Positions 1 through 10,144 are shown, numbered from the stretch's first letter. The stretch: 33,870 bases of DNA from an uncultured Bdellovibrionales bacterium (GCA_937936325.1 CALGWV010000014.1:1-33870), one strand, 5' to 3'. Numbers and translations: made by a program. Notes: generated by a model not told the origin, from the letters alone.

Positions 1-97
1 AGATCGGTTAAGCTCAAGGAATTTTGAGGCTCAAGCCCAAGAGGCCATCATAAAAACTAAAATTTTAAACCTCTTCAAATGTCCGGCGGTTCTCTAG
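1..97 (+). CDS. possible 3' tail of a CDS entering from the left edge (frame 2: DRLSSRNFEAQAQEAIIKTKILNLFKCPAVL*)
   Basis: Open frame from base 2 to TAG at 95-97, read by hand; no homology recognised. Confidence 0.2.
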   Translation, partial: DRLSSRNFEAQAQEAIIKTKILNLFKCPAVL

Positions 98-425
98 AAT
101 TTATGATATTAAGTTAGGAGGGCCTGTGTGCAACAACGCCGTTTGTTTTTAAATTTAAAATTGCAAGAGTAGTAGTCAAATGTGCTAAAAAAACTTGCGT
201 CTGTTTTAGAAAACGTCACCTGAGCAGCCGGGCTCGCTAGTTGATGTGAGTTCCTACTCATCTCAAATTTTTTTTCATTGTTTTCATCTACACAATTCAG
301 ATCTGTTATAAAAACAGACGAAGATGTACAGCTTAAATCACTAGCCATTCTAACCAGATCCACGGCCCTGGGTATAAAGCCCCTTTCAGAAATCAATCAA
401 TAATTTCAAAAAGAAGAGAGAGAGC

Positions 426-1076
426 CTACAAAGCCTGAATGAGCTTAAGGTTTACCTCAGAGGTTTTTTTCTGCTTGTCCCACTTTTGCATTTCAGATTT
501 ATATATTTTTTGTTTTTTAGTCCAATCGTTGCCTTCATTTAAAAGTCTTTTCTTCGAGCTTTCGGCTTGATTCACCACTGAAGCGATATCTCTAGATTTT
601 TTTTGCCAAGATTTTGATCTTTGATCTGCTTCTGCAACAACTTTATTATAAGCCTTGATATTCATTTTTCTTTTTTGAATATTCAAGTAAACTTGCTTGA
701 GTTGACTCTTAAGAGATTCGGCTAGCTTTTCTTCTTGCTGCAGATAGGCCTCTTCTTCAGACGAGAATTTTTTGTACTCAGCCATGAGCTGATTGTACTT
801 TTGCTTGTTAGCCTCAATGATTTTCTTGTCTTTCAAAGCTAATCCTTGGACTTTTTCTAGATTCTCTAAAGACTTCTGAATAGTATTCAGGTTAGCCAGT
901 GTTGTTTTATAACTTTGCTCATACTGTCTTTTGTTTTTTTCAGAAACTGAAATATTACTTTTTACTTGCTGGATTTTATTTTGAATATTCACATTCGCTA
1001 AAGAGCTCTGTGAGTACAAAATCAAACACAGATTTGAAATACAAATGAGCTTATTGTAAATATTTGAATTTTTCAT
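426..1076 (-). CDS. predicted periplasmic coiled-coil protein, last gene of the Glt-like operon
   Basis: Signal-peptide-like N-terminus (MKNSNIYNKLICISNLCLILYSQSSLA) followed by Lys/Glu/Gln-rich helical sequence. The ATG at 1076 is preceded by a GAGGAAAAA ribosome-binding site, so the longer start at 1106 is less likely. Confidence 0.75.
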   Translation of the reverse strand: MKNSNIYNKLICISNLCLILYSQSSLANVNIQNKIQQVKSNISVSEKNKRQYEQSYKTTLANLNTIQKSLENLEKVQGLALKDKKIIEANKQKYNQLMAEYKKFSSEEEAYLQQEEKLAESLKSQLKQVYLNIQKRKMNIKAYNKVVAEADQRSKSWQKKSRDIASVVNQAESSKKRLLNEGNDWTKKQKIYKSEMQKWDKQKKTSEVNLKLIQAL

Positions 1077-1090
1077 TTTTTCCTCGTTTC

Positions 1091-3286
1091 TTATTTCTTC
1101 GGACACAAATTGGGTATGTTTGATACAAATTTACCAATTTCATCTTGCCAATGCTCACCTTTGAAACTAAAACCATAACGATCTTCTCTCTCGGTCAAAC
1201 TGGCCGCACTTCTATCTTTTACTTTTCCACCTGCTACGCGGTAACGAATATTTTTTCCAGAATTTGCATAAATTTCGTACCTTAAAAGTTCGTTATTCGA
1301 TAAAACTTGATCAATTTCAACATCAATCTTTGCCAAACTTTTTATAAGTGATTTGTTGATCTGTTTTTTAAACTCTTCAGTAAGACTTTGAATCCTCCTG
1401 AGGGAGTTTCCATTATGTTTTTTGTAAGCGACAAGCCCTTTATCCATTGATGAAAGCCTATAGCTAGTCACGATCAGACCATCTTTTGCTTTTGATAAGG
1501 CTTGCTCAAGCTCTTTGGACTTTTTAAAATCTTTTTCTTGGTCGCTATTTAGAATCTGAGATCTTAATCCTGCAATATTTTTCTTGAGCAATACTTTTTG
1601 GTCTTTGAGGTATTTCCTTTTAGCAATAATTCCTCTAAGAAGACGATTATAACCAGATGACTCGTCAGAAATCCCGTTGAGTTTTTTTTGAATTTCAATA
1701 TATTCTCTAGATCGCCCCATTTCCTTAACGATTGAGACTGGTAAACCATCAATCACTTGCATCTTTGAATCTGGGTTCTGAATATATTTAAGCAAAGTGC
1801 TATACGCCCGGGAACTAGATATTTTTAGATAATTTTTTACAGACCGGCTCCATAAAGGATAGACTTTTTCTAAGTAATTTAGGGTGTCACTGGCATCTGC
1901 AAACTGACACATATTAATATAACCGATTGTTCTAATCGCATAAGTTTCTGGCTTATAGACATTACTAAAAAAAGGACCTTGTAAAGTAAACATATTTCCA
2001 ACAGCTTGAGGGTAAAGCCCACTTTTAATTTGAGCCCAACCTTTTTCTTTTAAGGCTTCAAACCAAGAAGGGTGATCATTATCTATTTTATCAAAATGGG
2101 CTATAGCTTGTTGGTACTTTCCCTGTTCAAAGTAAATTCGACCTCTCAACAAATTGAGAGTTCCTTTTTGAAGAGAGCTCATGCTTCCAAGCTTTGAGTC
2201 TAACCTCTTTAAGTTGGCCAGACTCGCACCTAAGCCCCCCAAGTGATGATGAACAATTGATGTGAGCATAACGGCATCAATGAAATAAGGGCTTTGGCTG
2301 GACACCTTTCTTGCTAAGGCCAGAGTTTCTTTAATCTTTCCTTGCTGAAAACGCCCCTTGGAGACTATATAGTTATACTGACTTCTTTGAAGAGGACTTA
2401 ACTTAAGATAAACGCTTTTAGGAGCAAAGCTTTTTGAAATTATTTTTTCATAACCAGGAGGAAAGTCATTTAAGAGTTTTTCAACAGCTTTATAGACATA
2501 AAATGCAGGAGCTTTTTCAATCACTTCAGCCAAGAAGGGAACACTTTCTGAAAATAATTTTTGATCATGCTGACAAGACCCCAGAAAATAATAGACTTCT
2601 GGTCGGTTATATTTTCTTTTAAGTAATGAATGGGCCAGAGGAACCACTTCATCACAGGCTTTTTTATTCTGAAATAAACCAGACAAGGTATAAAAGTCTC
2701 TTTCTTCATCACTCATAACTGAAACATTCTGAGCTAAGACTTTAAAATCAGGCTGAATAGAAAACTGCTGAGCTTTAACAAGAGCTTTGGGAGAGTATAA
2801 ACCTTGATTTTTGGTGTCAAATTTATAAAACTGAGTTTCCACTAGAGAAGCTGGTCTGCGAGAAGTAACATTGGCTTTATAAACAGGGGCGGTTTTTAAT
2901 TTTTGTGCTTGGATACTAATCGCCTCTATCGGGTGGGCAGAATAATTAAATTTTTGAACCCCAATTGATTTTTCTTTTTGGAAGAGTAATTCTGTGAGTT
3001 TGGGAAGAGGTTGGCCTGACTTTATACTCTTATACTGCAGAGGATAGCTAGGGATCTCCCTAATCTCTAAAGCATAAAGAGTTTTAACACAAAGCCCGGA
3101 TTCAAGAAAGAGGAACAAGGTCACTATCAGCAACTGAATTGGAATTATAAATTTATTTTGACCCATAAAAAAAGTCTTAAAACTAGGTTTTAAACTTTTT
3201 TTATAAAACAAAGTTTTTCGAAGCTCTCTTTTTAAAGGAAAGCTTTGAAATAGGTTAAAAAAAAGGTTAAGCATTATTTTTTTCAT
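1091..3286 (-). CDS. TPR-repeat periplasmic protein (GltC-like)
   Basis: 731-aa ORF with TPR-like segments (e.g. LRGRIYFEQGKYQQAIAHFDKI) and a coiled-coil C-terminal half; overlaps the upstream gene start by 4 bp. Real start may be the internal MGQNKF before a TM/signal segment. Confidence 0.8.
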   Translation of the reverse strand: MKKIMLNLFFNLFQSFPLKRELRKTLFYKKSLKPSFKTFFMGQNKFIIPIQLLIVTLFLFLESGLCVKTLYALEIREIPSYPLQYKSIKSGQPLPKLTELLFQKEKSIGVQKFNYSAHPIEAISIQAQKLKTAPVYKANVTSRRPASLVETQFYKFDTKNQGLYSPKALVKAQQFSIQPDFKVLAQNVSVMSDEERDFYTLSGLFQNKKACDEVVPLAHSLLKRKYNRPEVYYFLGSCQHDQKLFSESVPFLAEVIEKAPAFYVYKAVEKLLNDFPPGYEKIISKSFAPKSVYLKLSPLQRSQYNYIVSKGRFQQGKIKETLALARKVSSQSPYFIDAVMLTSIVHHHLGGLGASLANLKRLDSKLGSMSSLQKGTLNLLRGRIYFEQGKYQQAIAHFDKIDNDHPSWFEALKEKGWAQIKSGLYPQAVGNMFTLQGPFFSNVYKPETYAIRTIGYINMCQFADASDTLNYLEKVYPLWSRSVKNYLKISSSRAYSTLLKYIQNPDSKMQVIDGLPVSIVKEMGRSREYIEIQKKLNGISDESSGYNRLLRGIIAKRKYLKDQKVLLKKNIAGLRSQILNSDQEKDFKKSKELEQALSKAKDGLIVTSYRLSSMDKGLVAYKKHNGNSLRRIQSLTEEFKKQINKSLIKSLAKIDVEIDQVLSNNELLRYEIYANSGKNIRYRVAGGKVKDRSAASLTEREDRYGFSFKGEHWQDEIGKFVSNIPNLCPKK

Positions 3287-4026
3287 GGAAAATAAAAAGT
3301 CCCACCAATACTTATTGAGCTATTTGAAACTAGCTTGGAATCATCAATCAACTGGCCTTCTGTTGCAGACGGATTAATCGTCGTCGCGAAAGATCTCACC
3401 TCTTGAAAATGATATCTAGTTTTCCAATCCACTCTTATTGAAAAACTTCTCGAAAGATAGAAGTTCTGAGAAATATCAAAACCAGCAGCTACAGTACCCT
3501 TACTAACAGGAGATAATTTTTCAAACTGTTGTTCATAAGTTGTATAACCAACCCCAAGGCCAAGTGACATATCAAAATATATAATACTAGATTTCAAAAA
3601 ACTCATTTTGGCATAGAATGGAACCCACCTACCGTATAACCCAATAAATCTTTTGTTTTTTCCGTGGTTGGCGGCTGCCCCTGAAGAAATACCAGCCAAT
3701 GCTTTTACCGTTTCATTATCCTCTAAAAAAGCTTCTGTATATTGCAATTCTAAACCCAGTCGCTCATTAAAATAATAAGCTAAACCTGCATCCAGGGTAT
3801 ATCCTTCACTCCATGGTTCCAGCAATGCTATACCACCTTGTAAAGATAGCCCCAGCTTTCCAGATTTGCTGTATCTTCTTTTTTGAATCACGGAAAACTT
3901 TTTATCTTTTGGTGTCCAATATCTTTTTTCTAATTTTTTGACATCTACTTTTTTTGTTCTAGCTTGGGCCTGATGCCCTATAAAAGTTAAACTCAATATA
4001 ACAAGCCCAATGTTAATTTTCTTCAT
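3283..4026 (-). CDS. outer-membrane beta-barrel protein (GltA/GltB-like)
   Basis: Signal peptide (MKKINIGLVILSLTFIGHQAQA) followed by alternating amphipathic strands (GLSLQGGIALLEPWSEGYTLDAGLAYYFNERLGLELQYTEAF), C-terminal strand ending ISIGGTFYFP. Start taken at MKKINIG rather than the upstream MRIITRS. Confidence 0.8.
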   Translation of the reverse strand: MKKINIGLVILSLTFIGHQAQARTKKVDVKKLEKRYWTPKDKKFSVIQKRRYSKSGKLGLSLQGGIALLEPWSEGYTLDAGLAYYFNERLGLELQYTEAFLEDNETVKALAGISSGAAANHGKNKRFIGLYGRWVPFYAKMSFLKSSIIYFDMSLGLGVGYTTYEQQFEKLSPVSKGTVAAGFDISQNFYLSRSFSIRVDWKTRYHFQEVRSFATTINPSATEGQLIDDSKLVSNSSISIGGTFYFP

Positions 4027-4058
4027 GCTTATGCTCCTTGTAATAATTCTCATTCTTC

Positions 4059-5666
4059 TTACTTATTTGATTTAAAATAAAATGGATAGACAACAGCCAC
4101 TTCAGTCCCACCCTCTGGTTTTGGAAACTGCCATCTTTTGACTCGTCTTAGTATGCATCCCTCAACACTACTGTTATTTAAAGTGGACCCCTTAATAGCT
4201 TGAGCTATCACACTTCCTGATGCTCCAATTTTAAAATCCAAATTGACCTTTCCATACAAATTAGGGTTGGCGGCAAGCTGTCTTTCATAGCAGTATTTAA
4301 TAGCCCCCGAGTTTCTTTTTACAATTTTGGCAATCACAGCGGGATCAAGCCCCCCTTTCACGATGGTCTCTTCTTCAATGGTATCAACTATGGCCCCAGT
4401 TCCAATTCCCTTGGCTGAAAGCCCCCCCAATCGTCCAGGAAGCTTTCCCCCTCCTCCAACTCCTTGGGTTCCAACACCAGACACTTTAAAAGATCCAGCT
4501 GTATTACCTCCACCTGAACCACCGGCTTTACCACCTGACTTCAAGAGTTTACCTACAGAGGCCACGGCTCTACCGCTTCCTTTCTGATCCGCAGTCACAC
4601 CACGACTACGTATAATATTTGCATTGGCTGCAGCTCTTTTTGAAACCTTTCCGACCAGTTGGCTTAGAGCTCCTGACTTAAATGCCGTCACCACTCGACT
4701 TTTGTCACCTGCACCAGGATAAGATTTAACAGCCTGAGGTTTGATACTCCCTACTTTCCGCGTGGAAGCTTGAGTTCCTTTCTGAGGGCTAGACTTTTTT
4801 TGCGCCACTGTTTTTTTAGCTGCTAAATTTGCTTTTTTGGGTTCAACTTTAGGTTTTGTTTTTTTAATATCCTTTGATATTTTCTGGGCTTTTTCCTTAG
4901 TTTTCTTTATAAAATTTTCATCTAAAATAATCTGAGTGTATTTATTACGCTCAAACTTGGCCACATTGGATTTAAGTATAAAAGTGGGCAATACCCACAA
5001 GCTAAAAATCAGAAAGGCAAAAATAGCAGAAGTAACTCCAAACGGACCTCTCATCTCCTTATTGAAAATATCTGCAAATAGATTTTGTTTTTCTTGATGA
5101 AACGGAACCAACACTCTTCTTTTCTTGACTAAAATGTCACCTACCTGTGACTCTGCCCAATCTTCACTCTCAGCAGGTGTAATATTCACCCACTGTGAAC
5201 CATATTTAAACTTGTGTGATTTTTGACTATCAATCACTCTGGACTCAATAAGGGTCTCATTTTTAAATACGGCAAACTGAGTGAATGATTTTTTAGACTC
5301 TGCCTTAAAGTTATAGTTATTATTTTGTTCAAAGATTCCGTAATGATCCAGCTCAACAAGATTACAACTGAGCTTTTCTTGACCTATATGTATAACATCA
5401 GAATTACTAATAGACTTCTCAAGAAAAGACTCCCCATTGACCCAAACTCCATTTTTAGAAGAAAAATCAACTATAGCCCACCCCAAGTCCTCACGATATT
5501 CTATTCCTGCGTGGATAGGTTCGATGTCTTTGTCTAAAACCATAAAATCAGCAAACTGAGATGAGCCAATTGTGTAAATTTTATTTATATTTTTAACCAC
5601 ATAATTATTCTTCACACCATCTTGATCTGCATGTGAAATTAAAATATGCTTTTTATTTTTTTCCAT
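4059..5666 (-). CDS. FHA-domain + transmembrane + AgmX/PglI (TonB-like) C-terminal domain protein (GltG-like)
   Basis: N-terminal FHA-like fold (IVDFSSKNGVWVNGE), TM segment (GVTSAIFAFLIFSLWVLPTFIL), Lys/Pro-rich then Gly-rich linker, C-terminal IVKRNSGAIKYCYERQLAANPNLYGKVNLDFKI...VKRWQFPKPEGG typical of AgmX/PglI C-terminal domains. Confidence 0.85.
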   Translation of the reverse strand: MEKNKKHILISHADQDGVKNNYVVKNINKIYTIGSSQFADFMVLDKDIEPIHAGIEYREDLGWAIVDFSSKNGVWVNGESFLEKSISNSDVIHIGQEKLSCNLVELDHYGIFEQNNNYNFKAESKKSFTQFAVFKNETLIESRVIDSQKSHKFKYGSQWVNITPAESEDWAESQVGDILVKKRRVLVPFHQEKQNLFADIFNKEMRGPFGVTSAIFAFLIFSLWVLPTFILKSNVAKFERNKYTQIILDENFIKKTKEKAQKISKDIKKTKPKVEPKKANLAAKKTVAQKKSSPQKGTQASTRKVGSIKPQAVKSYPGAGDKSRVVTAFKSGALSQLVGKVSKRAAANANIIRSRGVTADQKGSGRAVASVGKLLKSGGKAGGSGGGNTAGSFKVSGVGTQGVGGGGKLPGRLGGLSAKGIGTGAIVDTIEEETIVKGGLDPAVIAKIVKRNSGAIKYCYERQLAANPNLYGKVNLDFKIGASGSVIAQAIKGSTLNNSSVEGCILRRVKRWQFPKPEGGTEVAVVYPFYFKSNK

Positions 5667-5673
5667 CTTTTCC

Positions 5674-5931
5674 CTACTGTAATAAATAAATCATTTCAGA
5701 AATTTCACTTTTCAACGAATTCTTAACTTTATAAAGAGGGACAAAGTCCACACCACTTTTTTGAAGCAAATACTGTCCATCAGGGGACCTTGCTTCACCT
5801 TCTAAGTCTAAACCATCAAAACTGATATTTTGCTTGTCTCTGTATTTTACTACTTTCTTTTTTATCACTTTTGCTGACACCGTATTAAGAGCTAAAAAAG
5901 AAATTAAAATGATAAACACTATACTCTTCAT
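5674..5931 (-). CDS. small periplasmic protein of the Glt-like operon (possible GltF-type)
   Basis: ATG at 5931 preceded by AGGAG; signal peptide MKSIVFIILISFLALNTVSA; FDGLDLEGEARSPDGQYL motif. The longer ORF start at 5991 overlaps the upstream gene. Confidence 0.65.
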   Translation of the reverse strand: MKSIVFIILISFLALNTVSAKVIKKKVVKYRDKQNISFDGLDLEGEARSPDGQYLLQKSGVDFVPLYKVKNSLKSEISEMIYLLQ

Positions 5932-5932
5932 A

Positions 5933-8900
5933 TTAAGCTCCTCTTTTTTTAACGACTTTCTTCTTAGGCGATAATCTTTTTTGAATTTCAACCAGACGCT
6001 CTTGAATATTTTTTGAATTCACACCCACACTTGCAAGGCCTCTTTTAGATCTTGATTTTGTATAGTAAGACAAATACCGGTAGGCTTCTTTATCATTTTT
6101 TAGTTTAAACTCATAAATATTAGCTATTCTAAGAGCAATATCAGATCTTGATTTTCCAACATTAAAACTTTTCACAAAGTACGAAATTGAAGGTTTATAA
6201 TTATTTTGTTGAGCCAGCGATTCAGCTAGCCCAAGGTTTAACTCTAGACTGTTAGGTTTTTTACGAAGAAGCCTTCTGTAAATTTTTTCTGACATTTTAT
6301 AATCAAGGTCATTGAAATATAACTTGGCCATTTGTAAGTTGGCTTCATAAAAAGTGGGATAATATTTAAGCGCAAGCTCCAAGTCTTTAAAAGATTCTGA
6401 ATCAAGGCCCATTATTTTTTTAAGTCTATGGCTTTGATAGAACAAGAATGGATTTTTTTGCCCACCCGCTTTTAATTTAGCTTGTTCTACAAACCAAAAT
6501 GCTTTTTCCAGTTGGCCAGCTTCCCCGTAGGCAATAGAGTTGAGGTAAAACCCCCAAGGACTATCTGGATACTTGTCCAAAGTTTTTCGAGCCCATTGAG
6601 TCATTACAGTCCAATTTTTTTCCTTAGCGCAGGCTCGCCAATAGCTCATTGATTCCACTAAAGACATTTTTTGGGTAGAAGCTAAACTGCATTTTTTACT
6701 TGTTTTCCAGTTATTGTAAACAGACGCAGAAACCATAGACTTGGAAGGTAAAACTAGAATGTCTTGATACTTAGGCATACGAACAGCCTCCGTCTTTACG
6801 CCATTCACTTTATTTAACTGAGTACGGATAGAGCCGAGCACTCCATTTCGAATTTGACTCTTTTTAGCCAAAGATTCAGCTTGCTCCAAGCTTTCAGCTG
6901 CTTTCTCCTCAAAGGCGATAATAATTTCTTCTATTTGAGCTTTAAAGCTCTCAGATTCTTCGCCGCTGAGCGAGGAGTCTGGCTTAAGAGCCTCTAAATC
7001 TTTCACATAGCCATCATAAGCTTGTCCCAAATAATTTAGAGCTCTAATAGCATCCTCGGTCTCTAACTTTTGAGCAGCTCCTTGCAAATAGCCTTGAGCT
7101 TGATCTAGGGTTTCAGTTTTCTTCTCAATATCACTGACAACAACATTAATTTGATTTCTTAATTTTAAACCCTTCAACCTTCTTAAGGCCTCTCTTCCTA
7201 GGACCATCTGTGATGCACCAGAAGTTTGATCTCCAGAAGTCTGTATAGACCTTAAGGCTTGCGGAAGAAGATCATTTTGTTCGTAAAGTTGAGTCAGCTT
7301 TTGAGACGCTATCGCTCTTAGGGCTGAACTGGAATTCGCTAAAGAGTTCAATTCCTGAGCGGAAAAACTTTCTTTATTATGGCGATCTACAAGAGCAAAG
7401 AAGCTAGAACCAGCACTTTTTTGAAGTGTTTTCGATATCCCAGGAGAACTTAAAATGGATTTAAAATATTTCAAAGAGGCTTGAGGTGACTGTGAAACAG
7501 CTAAGTAGTCACCATAGACAGACTTCCAAATATCTTGATTTTTTTTATCTTTAGTTGCTAGACCCTTAACTGACATTGCAGCTTTATCTATATACGCTAA
7601 ACTCTCAAACAGAGTTGCAGATTTTTTTAAAGCATCCAAAGATTTTTCATGGTTTGGAAATTTTTGAGAAAAATCATAATAGCTCTCTGCTGCTTTGAGA
7701 ACTTGATTCATTTTAAAAAAAAGATCAATGCGGTTCCAAGCTGCTTCATCAGCAAGCTCAGATTTAGGATAACTCATATAGAAGTTATTATATCTTTGTA
7801 GGGCCAATTTAAAGTTCTTAAGGTCTACGTATTTTTGTGTTTCAGCAAAATAGGATTCTTCAAAAATTTTATTTAAGCTAGCCACTCTAACAGGGTCTTT
7901 AGTGTACTTTTTAAATTCTTGAGCCCTAAGCTGTAAATTTTTAAAGTCTTTTTTAAGATTCAGAATATCCAAAAACAAATCTTGAGATTTAACTCCTTTT
8001 TCTCTTTTAGAGTACTTCTTACCTAATGCTAAGAATTCCGTTACAGAGGCGTCATACCTCTTTTTTTTATAGTCAATCAAGGCAACTTTAAAACGGACAT
8101 CCAATACATTTTCTTCATTTGGAAAACGCTGAACATACTTAGAAATTAAGCTTTTTAAATTCAAAAATGTTTTTTTATTCCAAACTTCACCGGTTGCTTT
8201 CTCTAAGCTTACAATGGCGGAATAGGCTGAACTCTTAGCAACCTCAACATCTTGAATAGTTGCAGCTGTTTTCTCATACTCTCGAGAGGCTTCAAAATAT
8301 TTCTTCAGGTTAAAAAGAAGCTCTGAAAATGTATATCTCGAGATACTGTTTTCAACATTCGGCGCGACTTCTCTGAGGTGAATCCGATAGGCTTTCTCAG
8401 AAAACTGAGCCACATTTAAGTCTTTGCTCTGTGACTTCTTCCAAATTCTCAGCCAAGCCTTACCAAGGCTCAAAGAAGTCACCCTTACAGAAGACAAGCA
8501 ATCTTTAACCTCAGGGTCTTTAAATGAACTCTTATATTTCAATACCTGTCGACAAGTTTGATCAAAAAATACAAGTTGTTCTGACGAGGTTTTATACTTT
8601 TCTTGTTCATTTAAATTTATAGCTAATTTCTTATGAAAGAAGGGACGACGAATACTTTTCTTTTCATACTGTATCAATTGACTTAAAACACTGGCTTCAC
8701 TTTTATACTTTGCGAGTCCGGCATATATATTTGCTAAACGCTCGAGTGGACCCACAGGAGATAGATTTTTAGATATTCCTTTAAAGTACACATAAGACTT
8801 CTCCGGCTTTCGTTGCTCATGATAGAACAAAGCCATATCTTTGAGCGCCTCTTTACGAAGATCTAATTTTGAATCTAAGTTCATTCTTTGCACATAATGC

Positions 8901-9628
8901 CCAAACTGAATCACACTTTCCATTGTCTTCATGGATTTTTCAGTTCTTTTCAAATTAAATTCAGTCCAAGAGAGTTTATACAAACCATAGGGGTACACTC
9001 TAGACTTTTTAAAAGCTTTTATTTTTTCATAGTACCCAATAGCATTTTTAAAATTTCTTTTATCGAAATTAATTTCGCCGATGGCTAGAAGTGTATCTGG
9101 AAAAAGTTTAGACTTTCTCAATACAGGAGATTTTAGAATTTTTAATAAATCCTTTTCTGCAGATTCAGCTTGGTCAATTTGCAATTTAGCGTATGCTTTG
9201 TTGAAAATGACAGAGTCCAGTTGCTCGAATTTTGGAAACTTCTCTTCTATATAGGCATAAATCTTTATTGCTTTTTCAATGAATTTTTTTGTACTCAAAG
9301 ATTTTACACGTTGAGGTAAAAACTGTATAGCTTCTTGATCTTGTTTTACAAATTCAAAAAATTGAGTGGATTTTGTACGTCTCATGTAGAGCTCTGCCAA
9401 CCTAAACTGTAAGCTAGCTTCTGTACTTGTATTCTTATACTTCTGAATCAGTTTACTTACCTGACTGATTGCCTGAGCTTCTGATGTCCCCACTAAAAGC
9501 TCAGAGTTGATCGTATTAATATCACCTTGAGCCGTATTCGCATTTTTACTCTTTAAATCTTGTATGACATCTTTCGCTGAGGCTGTGCCATAGGCAAAAA
9601 GAATAAAGATGAGAATAAGTTTATTCAT
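5933..9628 (-). CDS. large TPR-repeat exported protein (GltD/AgmU or GltE-like)
   Basis: 1231 aa, signal peptide MNKLILIFILFAYGTASA, many TPR-like repeats (e.g. NAIGYYEKIKAFKKSRVYPYGLYKLSWTEFNL; LRRKPNSLELNLGLAESLAQQNNYKPSISYF). Confidence 0.85.
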   Translation of the reverse strand: MNKLILIFILFAYGTASAKDVIQDLKSKNANTAQGDINTINSELLVGTSEAQAISQVSKLIQKYKNTSTEASLQFRLAELYMRRTKSTQFFEFVKQDQEAIQFLPQRVKSLSTKKFIEKAIKIYAYIEEKFPKFEQLDSVIFNKAYAKLQIDQAESAEKDLLKILKSPVLRKSKLFPDTLLAIGEINFDKRNFKNAIGYYEKIKAFKKSRVYPYGLYKLSWTEFNLKRTEKSMKTMESVIQFGHYVQRMNLDSKLDLRKEALKDMALFYHEQRKPEKSYVYFKGISKNLSPVGPLERLANIYAGLAKYKSEASVLSQLIQYEKKSIRRPFFHKKLAINLNEQEKYKTSSEQLVFFDQTCRQVLKYKSSFKDPEVKDCLSSVRVTSLSLGKAWLRIWKKSQSKDLNVAQFSEKAYRIHLREVAPNVENSISRYTFSELLFNLKKYFEASREYEKTAATIQDVEVAKSSAYSAIVSLEKATGEVWNKKTFLNLKSLISKYVQRFPNEENVLDVRFKVALIDYKKKRYDASVTEFLALGKKYSKREKGVKSQDLFLDILNLKKDFKNLQLRAQEFKKYTKDPVRVASLNKIFEESYFAETQKYVDLKNFKLALQRYNNFYMSYPKSELADEAAWNRIDLFFKMNQVLKAAESYYDFSQKFPNHEKSLDALKKSATLFESLAYIDKAAMSVKGLATKDKKNQDIWKSVYGDYLAVSQSPQASLKYFKSILSSPGISKTLQKSAGSSFFALVDRHNKESFSAQELNSLANSSSALRAIASQKLTQLYEQNDLLPQALRSIQTSGDQTSGASQMVLGREALRRLKGLKLRNQINVVVSDIEKKTETLDQAQGYLQGAAQKLETEDAIRALNYLGQAYDGYVKDLEALKPDSSLSGEESESFKAQIEEIIIAFEEKAAESLEQAESLAKKSQIRNGVLGSIRTQLNKVNGVKTEAVRMPKYQDILVLPSKSMVSASVYNNWKTSKKCSLASTQKMSLVESMSYWRACAKEKNWTVMTQWARKTLDKYPDSPWGFYLNSIAYGEAGQLEKAFWFVEQAKLKAGGQKNPFLFYQSHRLKKIMGLDSESFKDLELALKYYPTFYEANLQMAKLYFNDLDYKMSEKIYRRLLRKKPNSLELNLGLAESLAQQNNYKPSISYFVKSFNVGKSRSDIALRIANIYEFKLKNDKEAYRYLSYYTKSRSKRGLASVGVNSKNIQERLVEIQKRLSPKKKVVKKRGA

Positions 9629-9630
9629 TT

Positions 9631-10143
9631 TTAATCCCCAGAGATCGCAGCGATGCGAAAGTCTCCATAACCTGCCATCGTGGATGTATACATTATTTTT
9701 TGAATTAAATCGTATTCAATATCAGAGTCAGATTGCATGAAAATTTGACCTTTAAACTTTATAGACTTATTAATAGTGGCGATATCTCTATTCTTCTTAG
9801 CTTCAAGCTCCAGTTTTTCATAAAGGCTTTTTATAAAGTAGGGATCATTTTTATCTATATTTTTTTGATTTATTTTACCATCTTTAAGATCGGCCACATG
9901 ATGTTCTCCTAAACTGATTCTGTCTTTCGACACTACAACTAATAAGGCTTCTTCTGGCTCTTGAGCTGTATACGAAACTGGCAACTGGACACTCTCACCT
10001 GGAGGTATTTGAACTGTCGACGTCGAATACGATTTCAACAAAAAAACAATCAAAATAGTGAACATATCCACCATGGATGTTAGTTGAAGAGCAAAAGTGC
10101 TTTCTTTCATAGAGTGCTTGATCATTTTTTTAGTTAAGTTCAT
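9631..10143 (-). CDS. ExbD/TolR-family protein (AglQ/AglS-like)
   Basis: N-terminal TM with conserved Asp (LQLTSMVDMFTILIVFLL), periplasmic C-terminal domain; adjacent to ExbB-like gene. Confidence 0.85.
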   Translation of the reverse strand: MNLTKKMIKHSMKESTFALQLTSMVDMFTILIVFLLKSYSTSTVQIPPGESVQLPVSYTAQEPEEALLVVVSKDRISLGEHHVADLKDGKINQKNIDKNDPYFIKSLYEKLELEAKKNRDIATINKSIKFKGQIFMQSDSDIEYDLIQKIMYTSTMAGYGDFRIAAISGD

Positions 10144-10144
10144 T

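Noticed and set aside
4327-4587. 86-aa plus-strand ORF (Pro-rich)
   Set aside because: Antisense to the Gly-rich linker of the FHA/AgmX-type gene; composition is the reverse-complement artefact of GGx codons.
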